DNA from: Pedobacter sp.
GTDB lineage: Bacteria; Bacteroidota; Bacteroidia; Sphingobacteriales; Sphingobacteriaceae
DNA length: 41,264 bases
NCBI GenBank assembly: GCA_014377665.1
Contig: JACMPF010000068.1
Coordinates: forward strand, 1-41,264
Reading direction: 5' to 3'
Made by a program: the position numbers and the translations under genes
Notes under the pieces: model-generated
The model's database searches: none
Seen by the model: only the letters and a program-made list of their open reading frames with translations
What the model was told of the DNA's origin: nothing
Shown here: in pieces, positions 15,540 through 23,476 of the stretch
Numbering within the stretch: the first letter of the stretch is position 1
How the letters are laid out: every line of letters begins with the position of its first letter

Positions 15540-17141
15540 ATGAAAAAACACATAATATACATCGGCCTTGTGGCTCTTTTGAGTTGCACTTCTAGTGCTC
15601 AAAACAAAAACGCCATTAAGTTCAGCAAGACTATCACCAAAGATAATGCATACAATCATCTTTCAGTGCTCGCATCAGACGAGTATGAAGGGAGGGAAAC
15701 TGGAAAGAAAGGTGCATGGATGGCTGCTGATTACATTAGAAATCATTTTAAATCTTTCGGATTGAAAGGGCCTGTAAATGGCAATTACTTCCAAAAAATT
15801 GATATGGTTAACTATGACCTCGCACAAATACTTACTGTAGATGGGCAGGCTGCAGAGGTAATCAAAGACTTTTACATTCCAGGTCAAACTGTGGCTAAAG
15901 ACGGTTTTGCATTTAATACAAATTCAATTCTCTTTGTAGGTTATGGCCTGAATAAGGATGGCTATAACGACTTCGAAGGTCAGAATGTGGCAGGAAAAGT
16001 GGTGATGCTATTCAAATCAGGACAACCAATTGGCGCGCCGGCTACCACTCCAGCTACTGTCCGTGCTGATGCAGTAGCCTTGAATGGAAAACTAAAATTC
16101 TTAACCGAGAATAAGGCAACGGCAGTCATAGTTGTTGACTTGACGATCGACAATATGTCTCCGAACCTTAAAGCTTATTTAGAATCATCTCCTTTGGTGA
16201 TGAAAACTCAGGAAAATATCGATAAGATGAAAGCTATTCAGGGACTGGTCACAATAAATATCGGTTCTGTAGTTGCCGAAAAAATATTCTCGGCAGCTGG
16301 CACCAGTATTGAGGGCATAAAAAAGAAAATCGCAGACAGCGGAAACCCCGCCTCTCAAGAGATCAAAATAAGTGTAACCGCAAGTGCTCAAAAGGTTGAG
16401 AAACCAGTAAGAGCAGAAAATGTGTTGGGCTTCTTAGAAGGTTCTGATCCTAAGCTAAAGAAAGAAGTAGTTGTCGTAACTGGTCACTATGACCATATAG
16501 GATTAACCACCAGCGGTGAGGACAAAGTAAACAACGGCGCTGACGATGACGGATCTGGTACAACTGGCGTTCTTATGCTTGCCGAAGCGTTTGCCAAAGC
16601 AAAAAAAGCGGGCTACGGTCCAAAAAGGAGTATTCTCTTTATGACTGTAGTTGGTGAAGAAAAAGGTTTACTTGGTTCTGAATGGTATTCTGAACATCCG
16701 ATATTTCCACTGGAAAATACTATTACAGATTTGAATATAGATATGATTGGTCGCGGAGATAAGGATCATGAAAGTGACAACAACTTCGTTTACATTATTG
16801 GTTCTGACATGCTAAGTTCTGATTTGGATAGGATCGGAAAAAAGGCTAACAAAGATTATGTAAATATCAACCTGGATGAGCGATACAATAACAGAACAGA
16901 TCCTAATCGCTTTTACTATCGTTCAGATCACTATAACTTTGCGAAACATGGCATTCCGGTAATCTTTTATTTTAACGGTGTTCATCCTGAATACCACCAG
17001 CCAGGGGATGAAATCGCTAAAATTGACTTCCCTATGCTTGCAAAACGTGCCCAGTTGGTTTATTTCACTGCTTGGGAATTGGCTAACGGGCTTAAACGCC
17101 CAATCGTTGATAAAAATGAAGACGGTACACCCAAAAAATAG
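15540..17141 (+). CDS. Exported M28 family metallopeptidase with PA-type insert
   Basis: 533-residue secreted zinc aminopeptidase-like protein. The N-terminal signal is MKKHIIYIGLVALLSC; the Cys suggests a lipoprotein, but cleavage after SSAQ is an alternative. A PA-like insert covers roughly residues 110-280. The M28 core shows the zinc ligands: H in VTGHYDHIG (about 315), D in NNGADDDGSG, EE in VGEEKGLLGSEWY, D in NIDMIGRGD and H near the end in HPEYHQPGDE. I chose ATG 15540 over an in-frame ATG at 15474 because it starts the signal peptide. Peptide substrate unknown. A terminator follows. Confidence 0.92.
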   Translation: MKKHIIYIGLVALLSCTSSAQNKNAIKFSKTITKDNAYNHLSVLASDEYEGRETGKKGAWMAADYIRNHFKSFGLKGPVNGNYFQKIDMVNYDLAQILTVDGQAAEVIKDFYIPGQTVAKDGFAFNTNSILFVGYGLNKDGYNDFEGQNVAGKVVMLFKSGQPIGAPATTPATVRADAVALNGKLKFLTENKATAVIVVDLTIDNMSPNLKAYLESSPLVMKTQENIDKMKAIQGLVTINIGSVVAEKIFSAAGTSIEGIKKKIADSGNPASQEIKISVTASAQKVEKPVRAENVLGFLEGSDPKLKKEVVVVTGHYDHIGLTTSGEDKVNNGADDDGSGTTGVLMLAEAFAKAKKAGYGPKRSILFMTVVGEEKGLLGSEWYSEHPIFPLENTITDLNIDMIGRGDKDHESDNNFVYIIGSDMLSSDLDRIGKKANKDYVNINLDERYNNRTDPNRFYYRSDHYNFAKHGIPVIFYFNGVHPEYHQPGDEIAKIDFPMLAKRAQLVYFTAWELANGLKRPIVDKNEDGTPKK

Positions 17142-17160
17142 CATACACCATATTTCTCAT

Positions 17161-17189
17161 AAAACCTGCTATAAAGGCGGTTTTTTTTT
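17161..17189 (+). terminator. Terminator after the M28 peptidase gene
   Basis: AAAACCTGC and GCGGTTTT pair over 8 bp with one bulged T and a 6-7-nt loop, running into a nine-base T tract. It separates the peptidase gene from the lutB-like promoter. Confidence 0.8.
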
Positions 17190-17227
17190 AAAAATTCAAT
17201 CACAAACTTTTAAAGGCTACGTCCTTA

Positions 17228-17258
17228 TTGAATATAAGCGCAAATTTCTCTAAGTTTG
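17228..17258 (+). promoter_or_regulatory. Promoter of the lutB-like gene
   Basis: TTG at 17228-17230, a 20-nt spacer and TAAGTTTG at 17251-17258. Only AAC separates the -7 box from the ATG at 17262, so the start point should fall on or near the A of the start codon. A leaderless mRNA is predicted. Confidence 0.75.
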
Positions 17259-17261
17259 AAC

Positions 17262-18653
17262 ATGACTAAGATTGCGGAAGAGTTTTTGATAAAGGCAGAT
17301 GAGAAAGCATTCGATTTAGGACATCGTAAAACGATAAACCACAATATCGGTAAGTATAATAAGGCCGTAGAAATTGGGTTATCCAAATTTGAGAACCTGG
17401 AAAATTCTAAGAAAAAAGCGCATGTGATCAAGTGGAGGGTAATGGAGAACCTGGATAAGTTTCTTCCGGAATTTGAAGCGAACTTCCAGAAAAGAGGAGG
17501 AAAAGTTATTTGGGCGAATGACGCTGAAGAAGCTCAAAAAGAAATCCTTAATATCATCACCAAAGCGGGAGGCAAGACAGTCATTAAATCAAAGTCAATG
17601 ACTACTGAAGAGATTCACATCAACGACTTTCTTGAAAAGAACAATATCGAGTCTTTAGAAAGTGATCTGGGCGAGTTCATAGTTCAACTTCTGGGACAAC
17701 CACCATACCATATTGTAACGCCCGCAATGCACCTGAGTAAGGAAGAAATTGCTAAGCTATTTCACGAAAAATTTGGCACTCCTCTAGATTTTACACCACA
17801 ACAACTTACACAAAAGGCCCGGGAACTTTTACGTGATAAATATTTGAATGCAGACATTGGAATCAGTGGCGGTAATTTTCTAATCGCAGATACGGGAAGC
17901 ATTGCACTGACAGAAAATGAAGGGAATGCCAGACTCTGTACAACCTTTCCTAAAATTCATATTGCTATAGTTGGGATTGAAAAAGTCATTCCTTCGATGG
18001 CAGATCTTGATTTGTTCTGGCCCCTGCTTGCGAGTCATGGTACTGGACAGAACCTTACCGTATATAATACCATCCTAAGTGGCCCGAAACGTGGTTTAGA
18101 AACTGATGGACCTGAAGAAATGTATGTAATTTTGCTCGACAATGGCCGCACTAATCTTCTTGCCCAGAAAGATCAGCGGCAGGGACTCTACTGCATTAGA
18201 TGTGGGGCCTGCCTGAATGCCTGTCCGGTATATAAAAACATCGGTGGTCATGCTTATAACACTACCTACAGTGGCCCAATTGGTTCTATAATTACCCCCC
18301 ATCTAAAAGGCATGAAAGATTTCAAGCATTTGAGCTATGCTTCTAGTTTATGCGGAAAGTGCTCAGAAGTATGTCCGGTTAAGATCGATATACATAAAAT
18401 GCTTTTATTGAATAGAAGGGATGCAGCAGCTAATCACGACAATACTAAGGTTGAAGAAATTGGCTGGAAAATATGGAAATTAGGGATGCTCAAACGCTCA
18501 AGAATGGACATGCTAAGTGGCAAGATTAAGAGTTTTTTCCTTAAAAGCATGTTTGCGAAGATCTGGGGCAAATACCGTTCTATGCCGGTTATAGCACCAA
18601 AATCATTCTCTAAACTTTGGGAAGAACGCAATAAGAATTCTAAGACAGGTTAG
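17262..18653 (+). CDS. lutB: LutB-like iron-sulfur protein with LUD domain
   Basis: 463-residue protein of the LutB/YkgF family. In other bacteria LutABC oxidises L-lactate to pyruvate. An N-terminal LUD domain (about 60-300) precedes two 4Fe-4S motifs, CIRCGACLNACP from residue 311 and CGKCSEVCP about 55 residues later. I chose the ATG at 17262 rather than the in-frame TTG at 17256, which lies within the -7 box. Neither lutA nor lutC is adjacent: upstream is a peptidase and downstream a lipoprotein. The role in lactate oxidation is therefore by homology only. Confidence 0.88.
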   Translation: MTKIAEEFLIKADEKAFDLGHRKTINHNIGKYNKAVEIGLSKFENLENSKKKAHVIKWRVMENLDKFLPEFEANFQKRGGKVIWANDAEEAQKEILNIITKAGGKTVIKSKSMTTEEIHINDFLEKNNIESLESDLGEFIVQLLGQPPYHIVTPAMHLSKEEIAKLFHEKFGTPLDFTPQQLTQKARELLRDKYLNADIGISGGNFLIADTGSIALTENEGNARLCTTFPKIHIAIVGIEKVIPSMADLDLFWPLLASHGTGQNLTVYNTILSGPKRGLETDGPEEMYVILLDNGRTNLLAQKDQRQGLYCIRCGACLNACPVYKNIGGHAYNTTYSGPIGSIITPHLKGMKDFKHLSYASSLCGKCSEVCPVKIDIHKMLLLNRRDAAANHDNTKVEEIGWKIWKLGMLKRSRMDMLSGKIKSFFLKSMFAKIWGKYRSMPVIAPKSFSKLWEERNKNSKTG

Positions 18654-18674
18654 CCCTTCTTCTATTTTATAAAC

Positions 18675-18714
18675 GCCAAACGCTGCTTGGCACGATAATA
18701 GAACTGCAAGTTCT
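18675..18714 (+). repeat. Two consecutive small hairpins after the lutB-like gene
   Basis: GCCAA (18675-18679) pairs with TTGGC (18687-18691), and AGAACT (18700-18705) pairs with AGTTCT (18709-18714). No T-run follows, so they are poor intrinsic terminators; they may mark an mRNA 3' end or protect it. They occupy most of the 73-nt gap before the lipoprotein gene. Confidence 0.4.
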
Positions 18715-18726
18715 TCAACCTAGTGT

Positions 18727-19533
18727 ATGAGAAATCTAAGTCTTCTTTTCCTACTAACTGTATTCTTTTCAAGTTGCCAACAGGGCCCAAAACATCCACA
18801 GGCAGAATTACTGAGTCAACAATCTCCAAAAGCGATGAATCCGAGGGAAATTGTTCAGTACGCAGACTCCATTGAAGCCAGCATTGGCGATCTTGATAAA
18901 GCTGTAAGCCTAATTTATACTTCTGGAGAAAAATCCTTTCATGTAGAAAAATACAGTATTAATGGCAAACCTATGGTCATCGTTAAGCTGAATAGAAATG
19001 AAGGTATTAGTTCATCTACTGAGAAGTACTATTTTAAAAACGATACCTTGGTATTAATAAGACAAGTTGCCTCAAGTAGGAAAAGCTCACATGAAGCTGT
19101 TAAAAATCAAAGGATTTTTATAAGGAATAATGTTCCTTTTAAGGAGGATCTCAGATTTGCAGCTAACCAAGAAGATCTTGCAAAGCTACCCTTCCAAGAA
19201 TTTCGCAATACGAAATTACTATCTACCAATTATGCAGACTCCACTATCGTACTAAATGACGCCCTTGAAGGCTCGAATGCCTTTGAGATGGTGTTCGACC
19301 AATACATAGCGGCAGAATCTGGAAGCTATATATTGTTGAAAAGCAAGTTGCCGGGTGGATATACGGCTAATGTTAAAGTGAATGAACGTGACCCTTTTAT
19401 CGATAGTTTAGAAATGAATCCTTTAGTTTTTAAAGATACTAAACTCAGATTTAAATGGTCTCTTAAAAATAATGAAGCAATTTATGTTCCTGTACTGGTT
19501 AAAGTTACTTCAGCTAAGGGATTGAATAGGTAA
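18727..19533 (+). CDS. Uncharacterised lipoprotein
   Basis: 268-residue protein that I do not recognise. The N-terminus MRNLSLLFLLTVFFSSC is a clear lipoprotein signal with Cys17 as the lipid-anchored residue, so the protein is probably membrane-attached in the periplasm or at the surface. The body is mixed alpha/beta with no obvious catalytic motif. It starts 73 nt after the lutB-like gene on the same strand and may be co-transcribed. Its last 52 nt overlap the end of the convergent sprT-like gene, so the two coding sequences share DNA on opposite strands. Confidence 0.8.
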   Translation: MRNLSLLFLLTVFFSSCQQGPKHPQAELLSQQSPKAMNPREIVQYADSIEASIGDLDKAVSLIYTSGEKSFHVEKYSINGKPMVIVKLNRNEGISSSTEKYYFKNDTLVLIRQVASSRKSSHEAVKNQRIFIRNNVPFKEDLRFAANQEDLAKLPFQEFRNTKLLSTNYADSTIVLNDALEGSNAFEMVFDQYIAAESGSYILLKSKLPGGYTANVKVNERDPFIDSLEMNPLVFKDTKLRFKWSLKNNEAIYVPVLVKVTSAKGLNR

Positions 19534-20102
19534 GTGTTTCCATTGTCAAGACTAACGCAACGATAGCGTTTTCTAAGCCTTTCCCCTTTCGTAAACCTTC
19601 GGCCGTCTTTAATCACGAAAGTTGCATTGATTGGTAACTCCTCTAATCTTGATACGTCTTCAGCCTGATCATATTCTTTTAACGCTCGGGATAGCTTTAG
19701 ATCGGTACAGCTGGCCGCTGATGGATTAGTCAAATAGTTTACAATCGCATGCTGAATATCCATTGGGAATATTTGCTTTTCAATGAAGGGAATCATCATC
19801 TTTTTGAAGTTATTCTTCCATTCCTCGCCATGAGGTTTGACTTTATTCTTGTGATCATTCCAAGTAAGCAAATGTGCAAATTCATGAACAGTTGTTACTA
19901 GAAAGGCATACATATTAAGGTTATTATTTACCGAAATCTTATGACCAACACCTCTAAATGGATGCCTGTAGTCCCCTAATTTCGTTGCTCTGGATTTGGA
20001 AATTTTAAATTCACACTGGAAATAATCTATCCAACGCGCAATAATTGGTGCGGCGTCGACAGGCATATATTGAGCTAAGATATTCTCCTTTTCCACTAAC
20101 AC
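19482..20102 (-). CDS. SprT-like zinc metalloprotease domain protein
   Basis: 206-residue protein with the SprT fold: HEFAHLLTW is the zinc-binding HExxH-type motif and KPHGEEWKNNF carries the third ligand region. Relatives include E. coli SprT and the eukaryotic DNA-protein crosslink protease Spartan; activity here is unproven. The C-terminal part contains a Cys and basic residues but no clear four-cysteine zinc ribbon. The proposed start is GTG at 20102; GTG 20096 and ATG 20066 are alternatives. It follows feoB after 11 nt, so it is probably the last gene of feoA-feoB-sprT. Confidence 0.85.
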   Translation of the reverse strand: MLVEKENILAQYMPVDAAPIIARWIDYFQCEFKISKSRATKLGDYRHPFRGVGHKISVNNNLNMYAFLVTTVHEFAHLLTWNDHKNKVKPHGEEWKNNFKKMMIPFIEKQIFPMDIQHAIVNYLTNPSAASCTDLKLSRALKEYDQAEDVSRLEELPINATFVIKDGRRFTKGERLRKRYRCVSLDNGNTYLFNPLAEVTLTSTGT

Positions 20103-20113
20103 AAGTTAATGAT

Positions 20114-22228
20114 TTACTTTAAAAGTTGGTAAGCAATTAAGCTCGCAATGTAAGCCAGTGCAGTCATATAAACCAACTGAATAACTGGCCACTTCCATGA
20201 CTTTGTTTCCCTGTATACAACGGCTACGGTACTCATGCATTGCATAGCAAAAGCATAGAATAACATAAGAGAAAATGCAGTCGCGAAAGTGAAAACCGGC
20301 AATCCGGTTTCGGGGTTTACAGCTCCTCTCATTTTGTCTCGAATAGTTGCCACTTCTCCATCATTATCTACACTGTAGATTGTAGCCATAGTGCCCACAA
20401 AGGCCTCCCTCGCCGCAAATGAAGTGATTAAAGCAATCCCTATTTTCCAATCGTATCCTAAAGGACGAATACCTGGCTCAATAAAGTGCCCTAAAATACC
20501 AGCATAGGAATTTTCAAGCTTCTCAGCTGATTTATCTCGTTCAAGCGTAGTTATCTGGACACTATCTTTCTGAAGTTCAATAGCTGCATATTTCCTATCA
20601 ATCGCTTCAAATTTATTTGACGGCCCAAAGCTTGCTAGCACCCATAAAATGATTGAGATTGCTATAATCACCTTACCCGCCTCAAAAACAAATGTTTTAG
20701 CTTTCTCATAAACGGTGTAAAGTACATTACTCCAACGTGGCATTCTGTAGACGGGTAATTCCATAATAAAGTAGGATCGCTCTTTGGCCTTTATCAAAAA
20801 TTTCATTACAAATGCAACAGCAACCGCTGCTAAAATACTTATGAGGTACATTCCCATCAAGGTAAGTCCCTGCAAATTTATTATACCCCAGATCATCCTT
20901 TCTGGCACAACCAGAGAAATCAAAAGCGTATAAACAGGTAAACGCGCAGAACAGCTCACCAGCGGCGCAACCATTATAGTAATGATCCTGTCCTTCCAGC
21001 TTTCAATATTTCTGGCACTCATGATCGATGGAACGGCACAAGCAAGACTACCAATCATCGGCACCACAGACTTTCCACTTAAGCCGAACTTCCTCATTAC
21101 TTTATCCAGCATGAAGGTTACCCGGGCCATATAACCTGTATCCTCCAAAACGGAAATAAAAGCAAATAATATAGCGATTTGCGGAATGAAAATAATAATT
21201 CCACCTAGACCAGCCACGACTCCATCTAACAATAAATCAGTTAGCAAGCCTTTTGGGAGAAACTGATGTCCCATTTCGGCAAGCCATACAAAGGCATATT
21301 CAATCATATCCATAGGATACGATGACCAGGAGAAAATGGAATTAAAAATAAAAAATAATAATGCGATAAATATGATGAATCCCCAGAACTTGTTTGTTAG
21401 AATAGAATCAAGCCTATCACTAAAAGCAAACTTCTTTTTTGCTCCGGTGTCGGTAACTACGCCAGACAATACCGTACCTAAATATCGATACCTTGCAATA
21501 GTTTCCGCTGCCTGTTGCTTAGAAGACTCAAACTCGCAATCTTTTTTTATTTGCTCAAATGCGTTGTGTTGTGATTCAGAAAATAGCTGAAGGTATTCAT
21601 GCTGATGAAGCACCTGCAATGCAAAATAGTTATTCGTTGTATTTAATTTAGCTTTGGCCAAATCTATTGCATCAGGTGCCAACACACGCAAATCAGCTCC
21701 TTCAGCCTGAGTAGCAATCGTACCAGCATAGTTCAATGCTGCTTTTAGTTCTTGGATTCCAAGATTTTTTCTTGCTGATATTGATACAATCTGAACTCCA
21801 AGCCTCAAGGCAAGTTTATCGATGTTTATATCGATACCTTCATTCTTCGCCATGTCTGTCATGTTCATGGCCAATACTAAAGGTATTCCTAAATCAGCAA
21901 CCTGCGTGTACAGCAGTAAGTTTCGCCTTAAATTAGTAGCATCGACCACCAGAACAATAAGATCAGGATGACTGGGATTACTACTATCAGCCAGTATCTG
22001 GAAAACAATGCTCTCATCCTTACTCTTTGGATATAAGCTATAAGTCCCGGGAAGATCGATTATTTCAGCTTGTCTATTGTCTGCAAGCCTACAGTAGCCA
22101 ATCTTTTTGTCAACGGTAATACCAGGAAAGTTTCCTATTTTTTGATTTAAGCCAGTGAGGAGGTTAAAAAGAGTCGATTTACCTGTGTTAGGATTTCCAA
22201 CAAGTGCAATTTTTATATCCTTAGCCAA
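20114..22228 (-). CDS. feoB: Ferrous iron transport protein B
   Basis: 704-residue inner-membrane Fe(II) transporter. The N-terminal G domain has GNPNTGKST (11-19, G1), DLPGTYSL (G3) and AMNMTD (G4). A helical spacer follows to about residue 270, then two Gate regions (the first with ACAVPSIMSAR, plus CSARLPVYTLL) and a Core region over about 8-9 membrane segments. A periplasmic or loop insertion near residues 535-575 is polar. Length is slightly below E. coli FeoB (773), typical for Bacteroidota. It is preceded by feoA with a 4-nt gap. Confidence 0.96.
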   Translation of the reverse strand: MAKDIKIALVGNPNTGKSTLFNLLTGLNQKIGNFPGITVDKKIGYCRLADNRQAEIIDLPGTYSLYPKSKDESIVFQILADSSNPSHPDLIVLVVDATNLRRNLLLYTQVADLGIPLVLAMNMTDMAKNEGIDINIDKLALRLGVQIVSISARKNLGIQELKAALNYAGTIATQAEGADLRVLAPDAIDLAKAKLNTTNNYFALQVLHQHEYLQLFSESQHNAFEQIKKDCEFESSKQQAAETIARYRYLGTVLSGVVTDTGAKKKFAFSDRLDSILTNKFWGFIIFIALLFFIFNSIFSWSSYPMDMIEYAFVWLAEMGHQFLPKGLLTDLLLDGVVAGLGGIIIFIPQIAILFAFISVLEDTGYMARVTFMLDKVMRKFGLSGKSVVPMIGSLACAVPSIMSARNIESWKDRIITIMVAPLVSCSARLPVYTLLISLVVPERMIWGIINLQGLTLMGMYLISILAAVAVAFVMKFLIKAKERSYFIMELPVYRMPRWSNVLYTVYEKAKTFVFEAGKVIIAISIILWVLASFGPSNKFEAIDRKYAAIELQKDSVQITTLERDKSAEKLENSYAGILGHFIEPGIRPLGYDWKIGIALITSFAAREAFVGTMATIYSVDNDGEVATIRDKMRGAVNPETGLPVFTFATAFSLMLFYAFAMQCMSTVAVVYRETKSWKWPVIQLVYMTALAYIASLIAYQLLK

Positions 22229-22232
22229 CTGA

Positions 22233-22448
22233 TTATTGAATTATGATGATTGAAGCTTCGCTTTTACGCAAACAAAGTTGATAGCCTGCAACGCGTATCG
22301 CTATAGGGTCTCCCAAAGGAGCAAAGCGCTCAACCTCAACAATCTCTCCTGGCAAGCAACCCATTTCCATCAATTTAACAGACATTTCTAAATCTGTAAA
22401 AGCTATAATGGTTCCCGATTCTCCAGGATTTAATTGAGAAAGTTTCAT
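22233..22448 (-). CDS. feoA: Ferrous iron transport protein A
   Basis: 71-residue SH3-like FeoA. It opens MKLSQLNPGESGTI and contains MGCLPGEIVEVERFAPLGDP, the family core. It is a small cytoplasmic partner of FeoB needed for Fe(II) uptake. It starts the feo group. Upstream on the minus strand, TTTG then 20 nt then TAAATTGC is a weak promoter match. I found no convincing Fur box. Confidence 0.93.
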   Translation of the reverse strand: MKLSQLNPGESGTIIAFTDLEMSVKLMEMGCLPGEIVEVERFAPLGDPIAIRVAGYQLCLRKSEASIIIIQ

Positions 22449-22526
22449 CTCTACACGCGTGTTAGTTAGCGCGCAATTTACCCTTAATTTATAATAAATC
22501 CAAATAGAAATAATGGCAATTGGTTA

Positions 22527-22652
22527 CTACCTATTCATTGGATAAGCCTGATAGCTCACCTTAGGGCATTTGCAGCCAGAGTTGAAAATACCACACCCAA
22601 TCAATGAGCAAACAGATAATACGACTAAAATTAGACTAAGCTTTCTTTTCAT
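22527..22652 (-). CDS. Small lipoprotein, 41 residues
   Basis: A short gene that is easily missed: ATG at 22652-22650, TAG at 22529-22527. The protein is MKRKLSLILVVLSVCSLIGC followed by 21 residues. SLIGC is a good lipobox with Cys20 as the lipid anchor, leaving a mature peptide of 22 residues with three Cys (20, 27, 29) and a CKCPKVSYQAYPMN tail. It overlaps the end of the VanZ-like gene by 17 nt in a different frame, suggesting translational coupling. Function unknown; small Cys-rich lipoproteins of this sort occur in related genomes as far as I recall. Confidence 0.75.
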   Translation of the reverse strand: MKRKLSLILVVLSVCSLIGCGIFNSGCKCPKVSYQAYPMNR

Positions 22653-23040
22653 GATAATCAGATTTATGTAGTACTATGTAGCTGCAGACAGCCATCATCA
22701 CCCCAAGCATGTCACAGACGAAATCCCAGGTTTCTGCCGAGCGATATGGAAAGAATTTCCATTGAATCAATTCGATTCCAACACCAATAGAACTGGTGAT
22801 AAATACAATTTTGAAAATGCTAAAAAAACGAAAATCGTATTTTCCTTTCTCTAAAATCCTTCCGAAAAACAGTAGTACAGTTAACACAAAAAAAAAGCCT
22901 AAATGAACAAGCTTATCAAACCCTTCAAAAAAAAATCCTGATCTGGAGGAAGCAGGCATTTTCACACAACAAAGCACCAAAATAACACCCGTCCAGGCAA
23001 TAGCCCAGCCTTGATACCTTAGCTTTCTCATAAATTTCAT
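22636..23040 (-). CDS. VanZ-like integral membrane protein
   Basis: 134-residue protein with about four membrane helices. It matches the VanZ-like family: KLVHLGFFF in the second helix and ELIQWKFFPYRSAETWDFVCDMLGV, where the E.xQ and D.xxN-type positions are typical. The family is named after teicoplanin resistance VanZ, but most chromosomal members have no known role and this one should not be read as a resistance gene. It follows gcvH after 3 nt and overlaps the small lipoprotein gene. Confidence 0.85.
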   Translation of the reverse strand: MKFMRKLRYQGWAIAWTGVILVLCCVKMPASSRSGFFFEGFDKLVHLGFFFVLTVLLFFGRILEKGKYDFRFFSIFKIVFITSSIGVGIELIQWKFFPYRSAETWDFVCDMLGVMMAVCSYIVLHKSDYHEKKA

Positions 23041-23043
23041 TAA

Positions 23044-23424
23044 TTAAGCGCCAACAAGTGCCTTATAAGCATCAGCATCTAAGAGATCATCAATCGAAGA
23101 AAGGTCTGCAATTGACACTTTAACCATCCATCCGTCTCCATAGGGATCAGAATTCACAAGCTCAGGCGCATTGTTCAATGCATCATTAACTGACAACACT
23201 GTCGCTGTTACGGGCATAAAAAGATCAGAAACAGTTTTTACGGCTTCAACCGTACCAAACACATCATCTTTAGAAACTTCTTCTCCAACAGTGTTAACAT
23301 CGATATAAACAATATCTCCTAACTCACGCTGTGCAAAATCTGTAATACCAATAACGGCTTCATTACCCTCAACTTTTAACCATTCGTGGTCTTTAGTATA
23401 TTTTAATTCTGATGGAAAATTCAT
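23044..23424 (-). CDS. gcvH: Glycine cleavage system H protein
   Basis: 126-residue lipoyl carrier that shuttles the aminomethyl group among the P, T and L proteins. The lipoylated residue is K63 in [10 protein letters not shown]. Length is typical. The other gcv genes are not in the window. It has its own promoter (TTG, 20 nt, TACCTTTG) inside the short gap after sprA, so it is likely the first gene of gcvH-vanZ-small lipoprotein, although read-through from sprA is possible. Confidence 0.97.
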   Translation of the reverse strand: MNFPSELKYTKDHEWLKVEGNEAVIGITDFAQRELGDIVYIDVNTVGEEVSKDDVFGTVEAVKTVSDLFMPVTATVLSVNDALNNAPELVNSDPYGDGWMVKVSIADLSSIDDLLDADAYKALVGA

Positions 23425-23443
23425 TTTCTAGCTTTTATTTAAT

Positions 23444-23474
23444 CAAAGGTAATTAATCTGACGCTTTCTACCAA
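23444..23474 (-). promoter_or_regulatory. Promoter of gcvH
   Basis: On the minus strand TTG (23474-23472), a 20-nt spacer and TACCTTTG (23451-23444) match the Bacteroidota consensus. The -33 element begins just after the sprA stop. The 5' UTR would be about 15 nt. Confidence 0.8.
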
Positions 23475-23476
23475 TC

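Noticed and set aside
22449..22526. Fur box or riboswitch upstream of feoA
   Set aside because: Only short GC-rich palindromes (GCGCGC, ACGCGT) are present and none matches an iron-regulator consensus. A weak TTTG-N20-TAAATTGC promoter-like pattern was noted in the feoA entry.
22636..23040. VanZ-like gene as antibiotic resistance
   Set aside because: It belongs to the VanZ-like family, but there is no van cluster nearby and most such proteins are not resistance factors.
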